From positions 558,001 through 622,000 of the forward strand of contig NZ_CP006764.1 in assembly GCF_000767055.1 (NCBI RefSeq): a stretch of DNA of 64,000 bases. The letters are read 5' to 3'. Shown here piece after piece: positions 18,804 through 27,174 of this stretch (its first letter is position 1; every line of letters begins with the position of its first letter). Under the pieces are notes generated by a model, which did no database searches, had not been told where the DNA came from, and saw only the letters and a list, made by a program, of their open reading frames with translations. This stretch comes from Corynebacterium doosanense CAU 212 = DSM 45436. Lineage in GTDB: Bacteria > Actinomycetota > Actinomycetes > Mycobacteriales > Mycobacteriaceae. Made by a program: the position numbers and the translations under genes.

Positions 18804-21800
18804 GTGAGCATGCCCGTGACGTTCGGCACCGTCGTTGAACCACTCATGCCCGGGGAGCGGGAACCAGCACCGCCGAAGCCTTCCGGGACCTTGAACGTCG
18901 AGGCCGTGCCACCCGCTCAGCGGCCACAGCCCATGCCCGTGGTCAGAATCCTCATGCCGGTGATCATGGTCGCCGCCATGGTGGCGATGGTGGCGGTCAT
19001 GTTCGCGGGCGGGCGCGGTGCCAGCCCGATGACGCTGGTGCTGCCGCTGATGATGGGTGTGTCCATGCTCATGATGTTTTCCCCTCCCCAGACGGAAGGC
19101 GAGGTGGACGAGACCCGGCGCGCCTACCTGCGTCACCTGGGGATCGTCAGGGAAAAGGCCCTCGCCGACGCGCACCTTCAGCGCCTTCACGAACTGCACC
19201 GCCATCCCGGGCCGGCCGACCTGGAGTCCCGCATCGGTTCGCGGCGGATGTGGGAACGCGGTGAGGCGGACAGCGATGCCATGGAGGTGCGTATCGGGCT
19301 GGGCGACGCCCTGCTCAGCACCGCATTGGAGGTCCGTGACGGCGGCGCCACCGAGGACCTGGAGCCCGTGTGTGCGGTGAGCCTGCGGCGCACGCTGCAG
19401 GCGATCTCCACGGTGGGGGAGATGCCCATCATCATCCAGCTGCGGGCCTTCCGTTTTCTCGCGCTGTCCGGACCCGCCGCACGGCCCCTGGCCAGGGCCA
19501 TGATCGCCCAGCTCGTCTCGGCGCACGGCCCGGAGGTCGTGGGCGTGCAGGTCGTCGGCGAGCGGGAGGGCGGGGCATGGGAATGGCTGAAGTGGCTGCC
19601 CCATTCCCGGCAGCCGCAGCGGGCCAGGTTCCCCGTCCTGGTCGTCGATGACGTGGCCACCACCGGCACGGAGGACTTCATCGACGACGCCTCCTGGGCC
19701 TGTGTCCTCGACGTGGCGTCGCGCCCCGCCGCCAGCGCCCTCGCGCTGCGGGCGGAATCCGAAGGACTGGCGCTGCAGGTCGACGAGGACATATCCGTAC
19801 TCACCGCGAGCGGGGTGGAGAGCCTCGGGGTGCCCGACGGTCTCACGGACCGGGAAGCGGTGTTGTTCGCCCGGTCGATGGCGGCGTACATGCGGCCGTC
19901 GACAGGCGGCAACGGAACCCGCGGGGACCTGCTCTCCCTGGTGGGAATCGGTGACATCGACGATCTGGCGCCGGAGACCATGTGGCCGCTCCACGGGCAG
20001 GCGCGGTCGCGGCTGACCGCGCCCATCGGGTTGAGCGAGGCTGGCGGGCTGGTGCGTCTCGACCTCAAGGAGGCCGCGCACGGCGGGATGGGCCCACACG
20101 GGCTGTGCATCGGCGCCACGGGCAGCGGAAAGTCCGAGCTGCTGCGCACGCTGGTGACCGCGCTGGCGGCGACCCACAGCCCGGAGGAGCTCAACCTGGT
20201 GCTCGTCGACTTCAAGGGAGGCGCGACCTTCCTGGGGTGCGAGGGGCTGCCGCACACCTCGGCGGTGATCACCAACCTCGAGGAGGAGGCGGTGCTGGTG
20301 GACCGGATGTACGACGCGGTGTCGGGCGAGCTCAACCGCAGGCAGGAGGCGCTGCGCTCGGCGGGAAACTTCGCCAACGTCACCGATTACGCACTTGCCC
20401 GCTCCAGCACCCGGCCCGATCTGCCCGCCCTGCCGAGCCTGGTGATCATCGTCGACGAGTTCTCCGAGCTCCTGGTCCACCACCCGGATTTCGCCGACCT
20501 GTTTGTGGCGGTAGGGCGCCTCGGCAGGTCCCTGGGCGTCCACCTGCTGCTCGCGTCCCAGCGGCTGGAGGAGGGGAAACTCCGGGGGCTGGACTCGCAC
20601 CTGTCCTACCGGATCTCGCTGAAGACCTTCTCGGCCGGGGAGTCCCGGCAGGTGATCGGCGTGCCCGACGCCTACCACCTCCCCGCGCAGCCAGGAGCGG
20701 GTTTCCTGCGCACCGACGCGGATGCGCTGACGAGATTCCAGGCCGCCTACGTCTCCGGACCACTTCCGCGCCGGGACAGCGGATCCCGTCACCGCATCGC
20801 CGTGCCCGAGGTCTCCCTGTTCACCGCGGCCGACGAGATTGACGAGGTGGGGGAGAAGGCGGACAACGTCCGCCTGGATCAGTCCATCACGGTGCTGGAC
20901 GCGATCGTCGAGGCCGCACGGGAGGCCGCGGCGGTCCGGGAACTCGCCGCACACCGCATCTGGCTGGATCCTCTCCCCGCGCGGATCGAGCTGTCCTCGG
21001 TGGTCCGGCCGGACGGGGCGGGGACGCTGCGTGCGACGATCGGGATCATCGACCGCCCCTACCACCAGCGGCAGGACCCGTTGGAGCTCGACCTGTCCGA
21101 GAGCGGCGGGCACGTCGCCGTCAGTGGCGGCCCGCAGACCGGCAAGACCGGCACCCTGCGAACGCTTGCCGCGGCGCTGGCAGCGGGCCATTCCACCGAT
21201 GAGGTCCGGTTCTACGTCATCGATCTCGGCGACGGGGGCCTCAGCCAGCTGGAGCGGCTGCCCCACGTGGCCGGTTACGCCGGGCGGGGTGACGACGAAA
21301 AGATCCGGCGCATCATCGACGAGGTCACCGCGCTGGTGGACCTCCCCGAGCCGCGGCACACCTTCCTGTTCATCGACGGCTGGCACGCCATCGCGACGAC
21401 GGGGTCCGACCTGGACGATCTCGTCGACGTCGTGTCCGGGATCGCCGCCGACGGCCCCGGGGCGCGGGTGCACCTGGTGATCAGCACCCCGCGGTGGGCG
21501 ACGCTACGGCCGGCGATACGCGACCTGATCACCCACCGCATCGAACTCCGCCTGGTCGATGCTCTCGATTCGGTCATCGACCGCAAGGCCCAGGAGAAAC
21601 TCCCCGCCGCTCCGGGTCGGGGGTTGTCGGCGGACGGCGCGCACATGCTCGTCGCCTTCACCTCGGGCCAGGACCTTGAACACATCCGTCGAGAAGCGCA
21701 GTCCCGGGGGCAGCAGTCCGTGCCGGCGCTGCGGGTACTTCCCACCTCGGTGGACGTATCGCAGCTCGCGGCCGCGGAGACCCCGGGCGTGCCGATCGGG

Positions 21801-22469
21801 ATCGGTGGAGCGCGACTGACCACCCTCACCTGGGACCCGGTGGCGGACGCGCACCTGGTGATCGTGGGTGCGTCCCAGTCCGGCAAATCCGCGGCGCTGC
21901 GCACGGTCATGTCCGGTATCTGCAGGCTCGGGAGGGAGCGCGCCCGCCTGGTGGTCGTCGACCCGAGGCGCTCCCACCTGGGAGAGCTGCCGGACGAGAT
22001 GGTCGCCGCCTACGCCGCCTCCGCCTCCGCGGCGGCCCAGACCCTGCGCAGCGCCGTGACCACCCTGCGGGATCGGCTCCCCGGCCCCGACATCTCACCC
22101 GCCGAGCTCCGCGAGCGTTCCTGGTGGACGGGCCCGGACATCTACATCGCCATCGACGACCTCGACCTCGTCGCCGCGGCCGAGCTTCACCTGCTGAGCG
22201 AACTCCTGCCCTTCGCCCGCGACATCGGCCTGCACCTTGTCGTCGCCCGAAAGTCCGGTGGAATCGGGCGGGCAATGTTCGGCGGAATGCTCGCCGCGCT
22301 ACACGATGAACAACCCGCCGCCCTCATTCTCTCCGCCGACCGGGATGACGGACCGATCTTCGGCATCCGCCCGAAACTCCTGCCCCCCGGCCGCGCCACC
22401 TGGGTCACCCGGGGTGTGAACCGGGGAGCCTGCCACGTCGCACTGACCCAGGAGGTCTCCCTGCCATGA
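18804..22469 (+). CDS. eccC: Type VII secretion ATPase EccC (fused EccCa/EccCb)
   Basis: 1221 residues. Two membrane helices lie near 45-100, followed by three FtsK/SpoIIIE ATPase modules. Walker A motifs are GATGSGKS at about residue 437, GGPQTGKT at about 775 and GASQSGKS at about 1022, and Walker B-like motifs include LVIIVDEFSELL. EccC drives export of WXG100 substrates. All three domains are in one chain, as in ESX-4-type systems. GTG 18804 is preferred because GGGGGAG lies seven bases upstream; the frame is open to 18771. Its TGA stop overlaps the next ATG by four bases. Confidence 0.95.
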   Translation: MSMPVTFGTVVEPLMPGEREPAPPKPSGTLNVEAVPPAQRPQPMPVVRILMPVIMVAAMVAMVAVMFAGGRGASPMTLVLPLMMGVSMLMMFSPPQTEGEVDETRRAYLRHLGIVREKALADAHLQRLHELHRHPGPADLESRIGSRRMWERGEADSDAMEVRIGLGDALLSTALEVRDGGATEDLEPVCAVSLRRTLQAISTVGEMPIIIQLRAFRFLALSGPAARPLARAMIAQLVSAHGPEVVGVQVVGEREGGAWEWLKWLPHSRQPQRARFPVLVVDDVATTGTEDFIDDASWACVLDVASRPAASALALRAESEGLALQVDEDISVLTASGVESLGVPDGLTDREAVLFARSMAAYMRPSTGGNGTRGDLLSLVGIGDIDDLAPETMWPLHGQARSRLTAPIGLSEAGGLVRLDLKEAAHGGMGPHGLCIGATGSGKSELLRTLVTALAATHSPEELNLVLVDFKGGATFLGCEGLPHTSAVITNLEEEAVLVDRMYDAVSGELNRRQEALRSAGNFANVTDYALARSSTRPDLPALPSLVIIVDEFSELLVHHPDFADLFVAVGRLGRSLGVHLLLASQRLEEGKLRGLDSHLSYRISLKTFSAGESRQVIGVPDAYHLPAQPGAGFLRTDADALTRFQAAYVSGPLPRRDSGSRHRIAVPEVSLFTAADEIDEVGEKADNVRLDQSITVLDAIVEAAREAAAVRELAAHRIWLDPLPARIELSSVVRPDGAGTLRATIGIIDRPYHQRQDPLELDLSESGGHVAVSGGPQTGKTGTLRTLAAALAAGHSTDEVRFYVIDLGDGGLSQLERLPHVAGYAGRGDDEKIRRIIDEVTALVDLPEPRHTFLFIDGWHAIATTGSDLDDLVDVVSGIAADGPGARVHLVISTPRWATLRPAIRDLITHRIELRLVDALDSVIDRKAQEKLPAAPGRGLSADGAHMLVAFTSGQDLEHIRREAQSRGQQSVPALRVLPTSVDVSQLAAAETPGVPIGIGGARLTTLTWDPVADAHLVIVGASQSGKSAALRTVMSGICRLGRERARLVVVDPRRSHLGELPDEMVAAYAASASAAAQTLRSAVTTLRDRLPGPDISPAELRERSWWTGPDIYIAIDDLDLVAAAELHLLSELLPFARDIGLHLVVARKSGGIGRAMFGGMLAALHDEQPAALILSADRDDGPIFGIRPKLLPPGRATWVTRGVNRGACHVALTQEVSLP

Positions 22470-23482
22470 CCATTCCCACCGCTCCGCGCACGGGTCTGCC
22501 CACGATCACCATCGCGGTCTTCGACTCCGCCACCGTCTTCGAGGGGCTCACCCCCAGCGACGTCATCTACCGCTATGACCTCCCCGGAACCGGGGTGACG
22601 GAGGGCTGGGCCGGGACGAGTGTGCTCGATCAGGTGCGCCAGCTCGCGGCGCAGTCCTGGCCAGATGTCCACGTGCGTATCGACGCCGATGCCGAGGCCA
22701 CCGCGACCCTCCAGCGCCTGCTGGCCAACAAGGGGGTGGCCTGCTCCGCCGCGGAGACGGACGAGCCGGCGCCCGAGGAGGACCCGGACACCGGGGAGTT
22801 TCCTCCGGTGGGCCGCCACCGGCTGCGGGGTAAAGTCGAGCGGGAGTCGTTCCTGCGCGGCCGGCTCTCCGGCGAGCGTCCCGGTGTGACGGCGGTGGTG
22901 GTCGCGAGTGCGGTCCTGGTGCTGCTGGTGGGCGCGGTGGTGGTGGGTCTGCGGTGGTGGGGAGCGCCCGGGGGCGGGAATCCGGACCCCGTTGCCCAGG
23001 TGATGGGGGAGTCGAGCGAGTCCGCACCGCCGACGACTCCCCGGGTTCAGCCGACCGCTCCGACGTCTGCGCTGGAGCCGGCGGCAGCAATGGTGCAGCT
23101 GCAGCTCGGCGATACGACCGTGTCGCTGCCGGCGGACTTCGAGTTGACGCAGTCGGAGTCGTCCGTGGTCGCCACCGGCGACGACCCGGACCTGCGGATC
23201 CATCTCACCCGCGACCCCGTGTACAGCATCGGCGCCGGTGTCCTCTTCGACGAGGTGGAGCGCCTCGTCGAGGAGGACCCGCAGCTCTCGGAGCCGGACC
23301 GCGGAGAAGAGACCATGTCCTATGTGGAGGATCCCGGAGACGGATCCCGGGTGCGGTGGACCACGTGGGTGGAGGGCGGGAACCAGCTCAGCGTCGGGTG
23401 CCACACCCGGGAACAGCCGTCCGTCAGCCAGCACGCCGCCTGCACGATGGCCACCCGGACCTTCACCGTCGGCGGAGAATGA
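22466..23482 (+). CDS. Type VII secretion-associated protein (Rv3446c-like)
   Basis: 338 residues with an N-terminal soluble domain (about 1-120), a single membrane helix near 147-168 (TAVVVASAVLVLLVGAVVVG), a Pro/Ser-rich linker and a C-terminal extracytoplasmic domain. The position between eccC and the WXG100 genes, and the architecture, match the ESX-4 protein Rv3446c / TIGR03931 family, whose role is not established. It overlaps eccC as ATGA, so it is in the same operon. Confidence 0.82.
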   Translation: MTIPTAPRTGLPTITIAVFDSATVFEGLTPSDVIYRYDLPGTGVTEGWAGTSVLDQVRQLAAQSWPDVHVRIDADAEATATLQRLLANKGVACSAAETDEPAPEEDPDTGEFPPVGRHRLRGKVERESFLRGRLSGERPGVTAVVVASAVLVLLVGAVVVGLRWWGAPGGGNPDPVAQVMGESSESAPPTTPRVQPTAPTSALEPAAAMVQLQLGDTTVSLPADFELTQSESSVVATGDDPDLRIHLTRDPVYSIGAGVLFDEVERLVEEDPQLSEPDRGEETMSYVEDPGDGSRVRWTTWVEGGNQLSVGCHTREQPSVSQHAACTMATRTFTVGGE

Positions 23483-23598
23483 GAACTTTGGCGTTGGAGG
23501 GAACCGCAGAGCGGCGGAGGCAGTCCTAATAGAGCGGGAAGGGACCACTCGCCCGCTCCTTCGTCCACCTCACACCGACAGAAAAGGGTCACTCCGAC

Positions 23599-23916
23599 AT
23601 GAGCCAATTGTTCAGAACCGAAGCCGACGTCATGATCACCACCGCGGGCAACGTCGACAACGTGAACGCCAACGTCCAGAGCGAACTGGGTCGGGTGCGC
23701 GGGGTTGTCGACACGCTCCGTGGTTCCTGGGCCGGTACCGCGCAGATCAGCTTCGACAACCTCATGCAGCGCTACGACTCCTCGGCGAACCGCCTGCAGG
23801 AGGCTCTCACCTCCATCTCCGACAACCTCCGCAGCAACAGCAGCAACTTCGCGGACACCGAGGCATCCACCGAGCAGGCCTTCAACCAGGTCGGCTCCCA
23901 GGGTCTCGCACTCTGA
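23599..23916 (+). CDS. esxB: WXG100 family secreted protein, EsxB/EsxU-like
   Basis: 105 residues, helical hairpin with W44-A-G46 at the turn (LRGSWAGTAQ). WXG100 proteins are exported by EccC as helical dimers, usually with the neighbouring partner. After helix 2 the segment F84-A-D-T-E88 resembles the YxxxD/E export signal, but with Phe instead of Tyr. It is preceded by AAAAGGG and a possible TAATAG -10 box at 23527-23532, and followed 44 bases later by the second WXG100 gene. Confidence 0.92.
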   Translation: MSQLFRTEADVMITTAGNVDNVNANVQSELGRVRGVVDTLRGSWAGTAQISFDNLMQRYDSSANRLQEALTSISDNLRSNSSNFADTEASTEQAFNQVGSQGLAL

Positions 23917-23960
23917 CACCGGCAGATCCAACCCAGCCCAGCTAACGAAAAGGAACAGTC

Positions 23961-24248
23961 ATGAGCGCAATCAAGTACCAGTTCGGTGAGATCGAGGCCT
24001 CTTCCGGAGACATCCGCTCCACGTCTGCGCGGATCGGGTCCGAACTCGACGACCTCAAACGCCAGCTCCAGCCCATGGTCGAGTCCTGGGAGGGCGATGC
24101 CAGCACCGCCTACCAGGCTGCGCAGGCGCAGTGGGACCAGGCAGCCCTGGAACTCAACACGATTTTGAGCACCATCGCCGACACCCTGTCGGAAGGCAAC
24201 AGCAACATGAGCGACATCAACCGCCGCGCCGCCGCTTCCTGGCAGTAA
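23961..24248 (+). CDS. esxA: WXG100 family secreted protein, EsxA/EsxT-like
   Basis: 95 residues with W43-E-G45 (MVESWEGDAS) between two amphipathic helices, the ESAT-6 family pattern. It should form a heterodimer with the upstream WXG100 protein and be exported by the ESX-4-like machine. AAAAGGA lies ahead of ATG 23961. A GC-rich hairpin at 24420-24460 closes the transcription unit. Confidence 0.93.
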   Translation: MSAIKYQFGEIEASSGDIRSTSARIGSELDDLKRQLQPMVESWEGDASTAYQAAQAQWDQAALELNTILSTIADTLSEGNSNMSDINRRAAASWQ

Positions 24249-24419
24249 CCGCGTACTTCGCACACGGGCCGCGCGCGGGCGCGGGAGCCGTCAGAGGCCA
24301 GCACTCACTCCACTAACCGGGGGCGGATGCGCCAGCTGGCCGAAACGGTGTTCCCCGGGACGCGGAACGGACAAATCGGGGGATATGTCCACCGCGACCC
24401 AGCCCCGCGGTCACGCCAC

Positions 24420-24463
24420 ACCGCCCGTCGGTACCGGAGGTTCCGGTACTGACGGGCGGTTTC
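24420..24463. terminator. Bidirectional terminator between esxA and the small secreted protein
   Basis: ACCGCCCGTCGGTACCGG pairs with CCGGTACTGACGGGCGGT (one wobble) around AGGTT, followed by TTCGT. It lies between convergent genes and probably serves both. Confidence 0.8.
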
Positions 24464-24472
24464 GTCGCTTTG

Positions 24473-24817
24473 CTACCGCTCGATCCAGAAGTTTTCCGGG
24501 CCGTTGTTGACCGGGTAGAGACCACTGAAGTCGTTGATGAATCCCACGATCCATTCGCCGCCGGGGAGCGTGATGGCGCCCAGGGAAATGGCGTTCGGGG
24601 TTGTCCCTTCGCCTTTAAGACCAGCGCCGGGGTAAATCATTCCGCATTCACCGGTGGCCACGACGCCGTGGGAGGAGCCAAGGGTAACCAGTGCGTGGGT
24701 TCGTTCGCTGTAGTAACAGGTTCCGGCGGACGCGGGTGCCGAGGTGGCCAGCAGGCCGGTACCGGCGGCCGCGGCGGCCAGGCCAAGGGACATGAGGCGG
24801 GTCTTCGAGATGTTCAT
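24473..24817 (-). CDS. Small secreted protein of unknown function
   Basis: 114 residues from ATG 24817, with GGAG seven bases upstream. An N-terminal signal peptide (basic MNISKTRLMS, hydrophobic LGLAAAAAGTGLLATSA, cleavage after PASA) leaves a mature part of about 80 residues with two cysteines (GTCYYSE and TGECGMI), able to form one disulfide. No family recognised. It stands alone between esxA and rplM on the opposite strand. The frame is open upstream to 25015, but that stretch has no signal-peptide logic. Confidence 0.7.
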   Translation of the reverse strand: MNISKTRLMSLGLAAAAAGTGLLATSAPASAGTCYYSERTHALVTLGSSHGVVATGECGMIYPGAGLKGEGTTPNAISLGAITLPGGEWIVGFINDFSGLYPVNNGPENFWIER

Positions 24818-25241
24818 GGCAGAACTCCATTCTGGAAACGGGGTGAGAGTGATTGCTGGGGTCGGTATCGATGGGGCGAGGAGCAAAGTTTCTGTGGGCG
24901 GGGGAAAGCTGAGGTGAAGGTCGGCCTCCCTGGGTAGGGGATTGAATCGCGCTGTCGAAGCTGAACGTATTGCTATCCACTCGACCCGACAAGGAGAATG
25001 GGGGGAAGTCCCCACCGGGAGGCGGGGAGGCCGTCCCGCTACCGACGGGCGGTTTGGGTTATCTGCCTGCGTGACGTAAAGTTTTTCCCCTGTGTGCGTA
25101 ACGCGCCGTGGTCAGTTCCTCTTGGAACAGGGCCGCGGCATCGCCTCCGCGGGTCCCCACCGGCCGCCGCGGGTCAGGCGCAGCTACGTGTCGCTTCGTT
25201 GGCCGGCACCATCTCTAGACAGACTTTTTAAGGAGTCATGC
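24818..25241. other. 424-base intergenic region upstream of rplM
   Basis: No gene is supported here. It contains the promoter of the minus-strand secreted protein (not resolved), a weak hairpin GCCGTC...GACGGGC around 25030-25050, the rplM promoter at 25054-25082, and an rplM leader of about 150 bases. Confidence 0.5.
25054..25082 (+). promoter_or_regulatory. Promoter of rplM-rpsI
   Basis: TTGGGT (25054-25059), 17-base spacer, TAAAGT (25077-25082). Good match to a housekeeping promoter. The resulting leader before rplM is about 150 bases, long enough for autoregulation by L13, but no recognisable structure was identified. Confidence 0.6.
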
Positions 25242-25685
25242 ATGTCTACCTACCACCCGAAGAGCGGTGACATCACCCGTAAGTGGTACGTCATCGACGC
25301 TACCGACGTGGTCCTGGGCAAGCTCGCTTCCTCCGCAGCAGACCTGCTGCGCGGCAAGCACAAGCCCCAGTTCGCTCCGAACACCGACGTGGGAGACCAC
25401 GTCATCGTGATCAACGCGGACAAGGTCCACATCTCGTCCAACAAGCGCGAGCGCGAAATGCGTTACCGCCACTCGGGTTACCCGGGTGGACTGCGCTCCA
25501 TGACGCTGGGCAAGGCTCTCGACGAGCGCCCTGACCGCGTTGTCGAAGAAGCTATCCGGGGCATGATGCCGCACAACAAGCTCTCCGACGCCTCCGTCAA
25601 GAAGCTGCACGTCTTCACCGGCTCCGAGCACCCCTACGCCGGCCAGCAGCCCGAAAAATTCGAGTTCAAGCAGGTGACCCAGTAA
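25242..25685 (+). CDS. rplM: 50S ribosomal protein L13
   Basis: 147 residues from ATG 25242, chosen by AAGGAG six bases upstream and the family start ([19 protein letters not shown]). L13 is an early-assembly large-subunit protein. Family motifs: [33 protein letters not shown]. An out-of-frame ATG overlaps at 25238. The TAA stop overlaps the rpsI ATG by one base. Confidence 0.98.
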   Translation: MSTYHPKSGDITRKWYVIDATDVVLGKLASSAADLLRGKHKPQFAPNTDVGDHVIVINADKVHISSNKREREMRYRHSGYPGGLRSMTLGKALDERPDRVVEEAIRGMMPHNKLSDASVKKLHVFTGSEHPYAGQQPEKFEFKQVTQ

Positions 25686-26254
25686 TGACTGAGCCGAACA
25701 ACACCGACAACCTCGAGAACACCACCTCGCAGGTTGAGGACAACGTCGCTTCCGCCGAGGACATCGCCGCAGCCCAGGCTGCCAGCGAGGACTTCGGCTA
25801 CACCATCGGTGACGCACTGAACACGGAATCCGAGACCGAGGCCGAGGAATCCAACTACGTCATCAACGATGGCCCGATCCAGACCGTTGGTCGCCGTAAG
25901 CGCGCCATCGCCCGTCTGCTCATGAAGGCCGGCTCCGGCGAGATCAAGGTAAACGGCCGCGATCTCGACGACTACTTCCCGAACAAGCTGCACCAGCAGG
26001 ACATCCTGTCCCCGCTGGCTCTGCTTGACCGCGAAGGCCAGTTCGACATGAAGGTCAACATCGGCGGCGGCGGCCCCACCGGCCAGTCCGGCGCCCTGCG
26101 CCTGGCCATCGCCCGTGCTCTCATCGAGTACAACCCGGGTGACCGCCCGGCCCTCAAGGCCGCCGGCTACCTCACCCGTGACGCCCGCGCCGTCGAGCGC
26201 AAGAAGGCCGGTCTGCACAAGGCACGTCGTGCCCCGCAGTACTCCAAGCGTTAA
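25685..26254 (+). CDS. rpsI: 30S ribosomal protein S9 with acidic N-terminal extension
   Basis: 189 residues. The S9 core starts at about residue 58 ([18 protein letters not shown]) and ends with the invariant basic tail [11 protein letters not shown] that reaches the P site. The first 57 residues are acidic (many D/E, only two basic side chains at most) and likely disordered. Actinobacterial S9 proteins often carry such extensions. Translationally coupled to rplM by a one-base overlap. Confidence 0.97.
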   Translation: MTEPNNTDNLENTTSQVEDNVASAEDIAAAQAASEDFGYTIGDALNTESETEAEESNYVINDGPIQTVGRRKRAIARLLMKAGSGEIKVNGRDLDDYFPNKLHQQDILSPLALLDREGQFDMKVNIGGGGPTGQSGALRLAIARALIEYNPGDRPALKAAGYLTRDARAVERKKAGLHKARRAPQYSKR

Positions 26255-26288
26255 TCACGCCTGGACTGCTCACGGTCCTTTTCGGTTC

Positions 26289-26325
26289 ACGCCGTCCACT
26301 CCCACCCGGTGGGGGAGGGCGGCGT
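26289..26325 (+). terminator. Imperfect terminator hairpin after rpsI
   Basis: ACGCCG...CTCCCACC pairs with GGTGGG..CGGCGT with two bulged G, followed by a weakly T-containing stretch. It is placed 35 bases after rpsI and before the leaderless start of the next gene. Confidence 0.5.
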
Positions 26326-26364
26326 TCGCCGTTTCCCCGGAAGGGTTCAGTTACGCTGGGTTTC

Positions 26365-26916
26365 ATGTTGAGCAGTGGAACCAGGCGGTTGATCGAGGCA
26401 ACGGCGGACGCCGCCAGGAGGGGCAACGACGGGGACCGGCACACCGTGGCGGGCGGGATACTCACCGCCTCCGGGGAGATCCTCACGGCGATGAACGCCC
26501 ACCACTTCACCGGCGGCCCCTGCGGAGAGGTGTCCGCATTGGCGTTGCACGCCGCGACCATGCCGGACGACCCGATCGTCGCGGTCGCCGCGGTGCACGG
26601 CCCCTCGGGGCAGGTCATCTCCCCGTGCGGGAAATGCCGGCAGATCTTCTTTGAACGCAACCCGGAGATCTGCTTCGTGGTGCGCGAACCCGCCGGACTG
26701 GTGGAGCTGCCCGTCGAGCAGCTGCTGCCCAACGCGTACTCCTCCGCACGGTTGGAGAGCCCGCAGGAGATGCACATGGCTGCCGGGGGACACACGGGCT
26801 GGTTCTGTCCGGGGACAAGGTGCAGGCCATCCGGGTGGATGACCCGTACCGCCGCGGGCCGGCCGTGCTCATCTTTGACGGGGTGGAACCGCCCGACGAC
26901 CGGTTGCCGGTCATGA
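26365..26916 (+). CDS. Cytidine deaminase-like protein, apparently frameshifted
   Basis: The open frame gives 183 residues, but only the first ~138 look real. A zinc-dependent deaminase fold is shown by GGPCGEVSALALHAA (His/Cys ligand site with catalytic Glu) and PCGKCRQIFFE (two Cys ligands). The last ~45 residues are out-of-frame reading of the following ASCH domain. Adding one base to the G-run at 26785-26789 joins both domains into one 236-residue protein. TACGCT at 26352-26357, seven bases before ATG 26365, suggests a leaderless mRNA. Substrate (cytidine, or a blasticidin-type nucleoside) is not known. Confidence 0.75.
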   Translation: MLSSGTRRLIEATADAARRGNDGDRHTVAGGILTASGEILTAMNAHHFTGGPCGEVSALALHAATMPDDPIVAVAAVHGPSGQVISPCGKCRQIFFERNPEICFVVREPAGLVELPVEQLLPNAYSSARLESPQEMHMAAGGHTGWFCPGTRCRPSGWMTRTAAGRPCSSLTGWNRPTTGCRS

Positions 26917-27074
26917 TCACCGAGGTGCGACACACACAGCTCAAGGACTTGACCGACGAGGACGCCGGGCTCGCCGGATTCACCGACCTGGCCGAGCTCC
27001 GGGGAGCACTGACGCACTACTACGACCACCTCGAGGAGGACAGGGCGGTCGATGTGGTGAGTTTCCGGCTCTGA
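26820..27074 (+). CDS. ASCH-domain segment, downstream part of frameshifted deaminase gene
   Basis: This frame encodes GDKVQAIRVDDPYRRGP and a following beta-rich domain ending VDVVSFRL, which resembles ASCH domains (RNA- or nucleotide-related binding folds). The only start in frame is GTG 26820, which would cut off the first strand of the domain (GLVLSGDK, coded just upstream in the same frame). No ATG or GTG exists further upstream, so it is best read as the second half of the deaminase gene after a one-base deletion, or a case of frameshifting. Confidence 0.6.
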   Translation: MQAIRVDDPYRRGPAVLIFDGVEPPDDRLPVMITEVRHTQLKDLTDEDAGLAGFTDLAELRGALTHYYDHLEEDRAVDVVSFRL

Positions 27075-27174
27075 CACCGCTCGCCCGGCGCAACGGACCC
27101 GGCGCGGTTAGAGTTCTGTGGGAGTGAGGCATCGCCTCCCAAGATTGAGTTGTTGTGACGATGGGGGATCGCAC

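Noticed and set aside
18615..21473. 952-codon open frame on the minus strand
   Set aside because: Antisense to eccC. Its protein is R/H/G/D-rich without domains, the usual by-product of high-GC coding DNA.
25030..25050. Second terminator upstream of rplM resembling 24450-24463
   Set aside because: Only about six pairs with no T-run; the shared GACGGGCGGTTT piece is short and may be chance.
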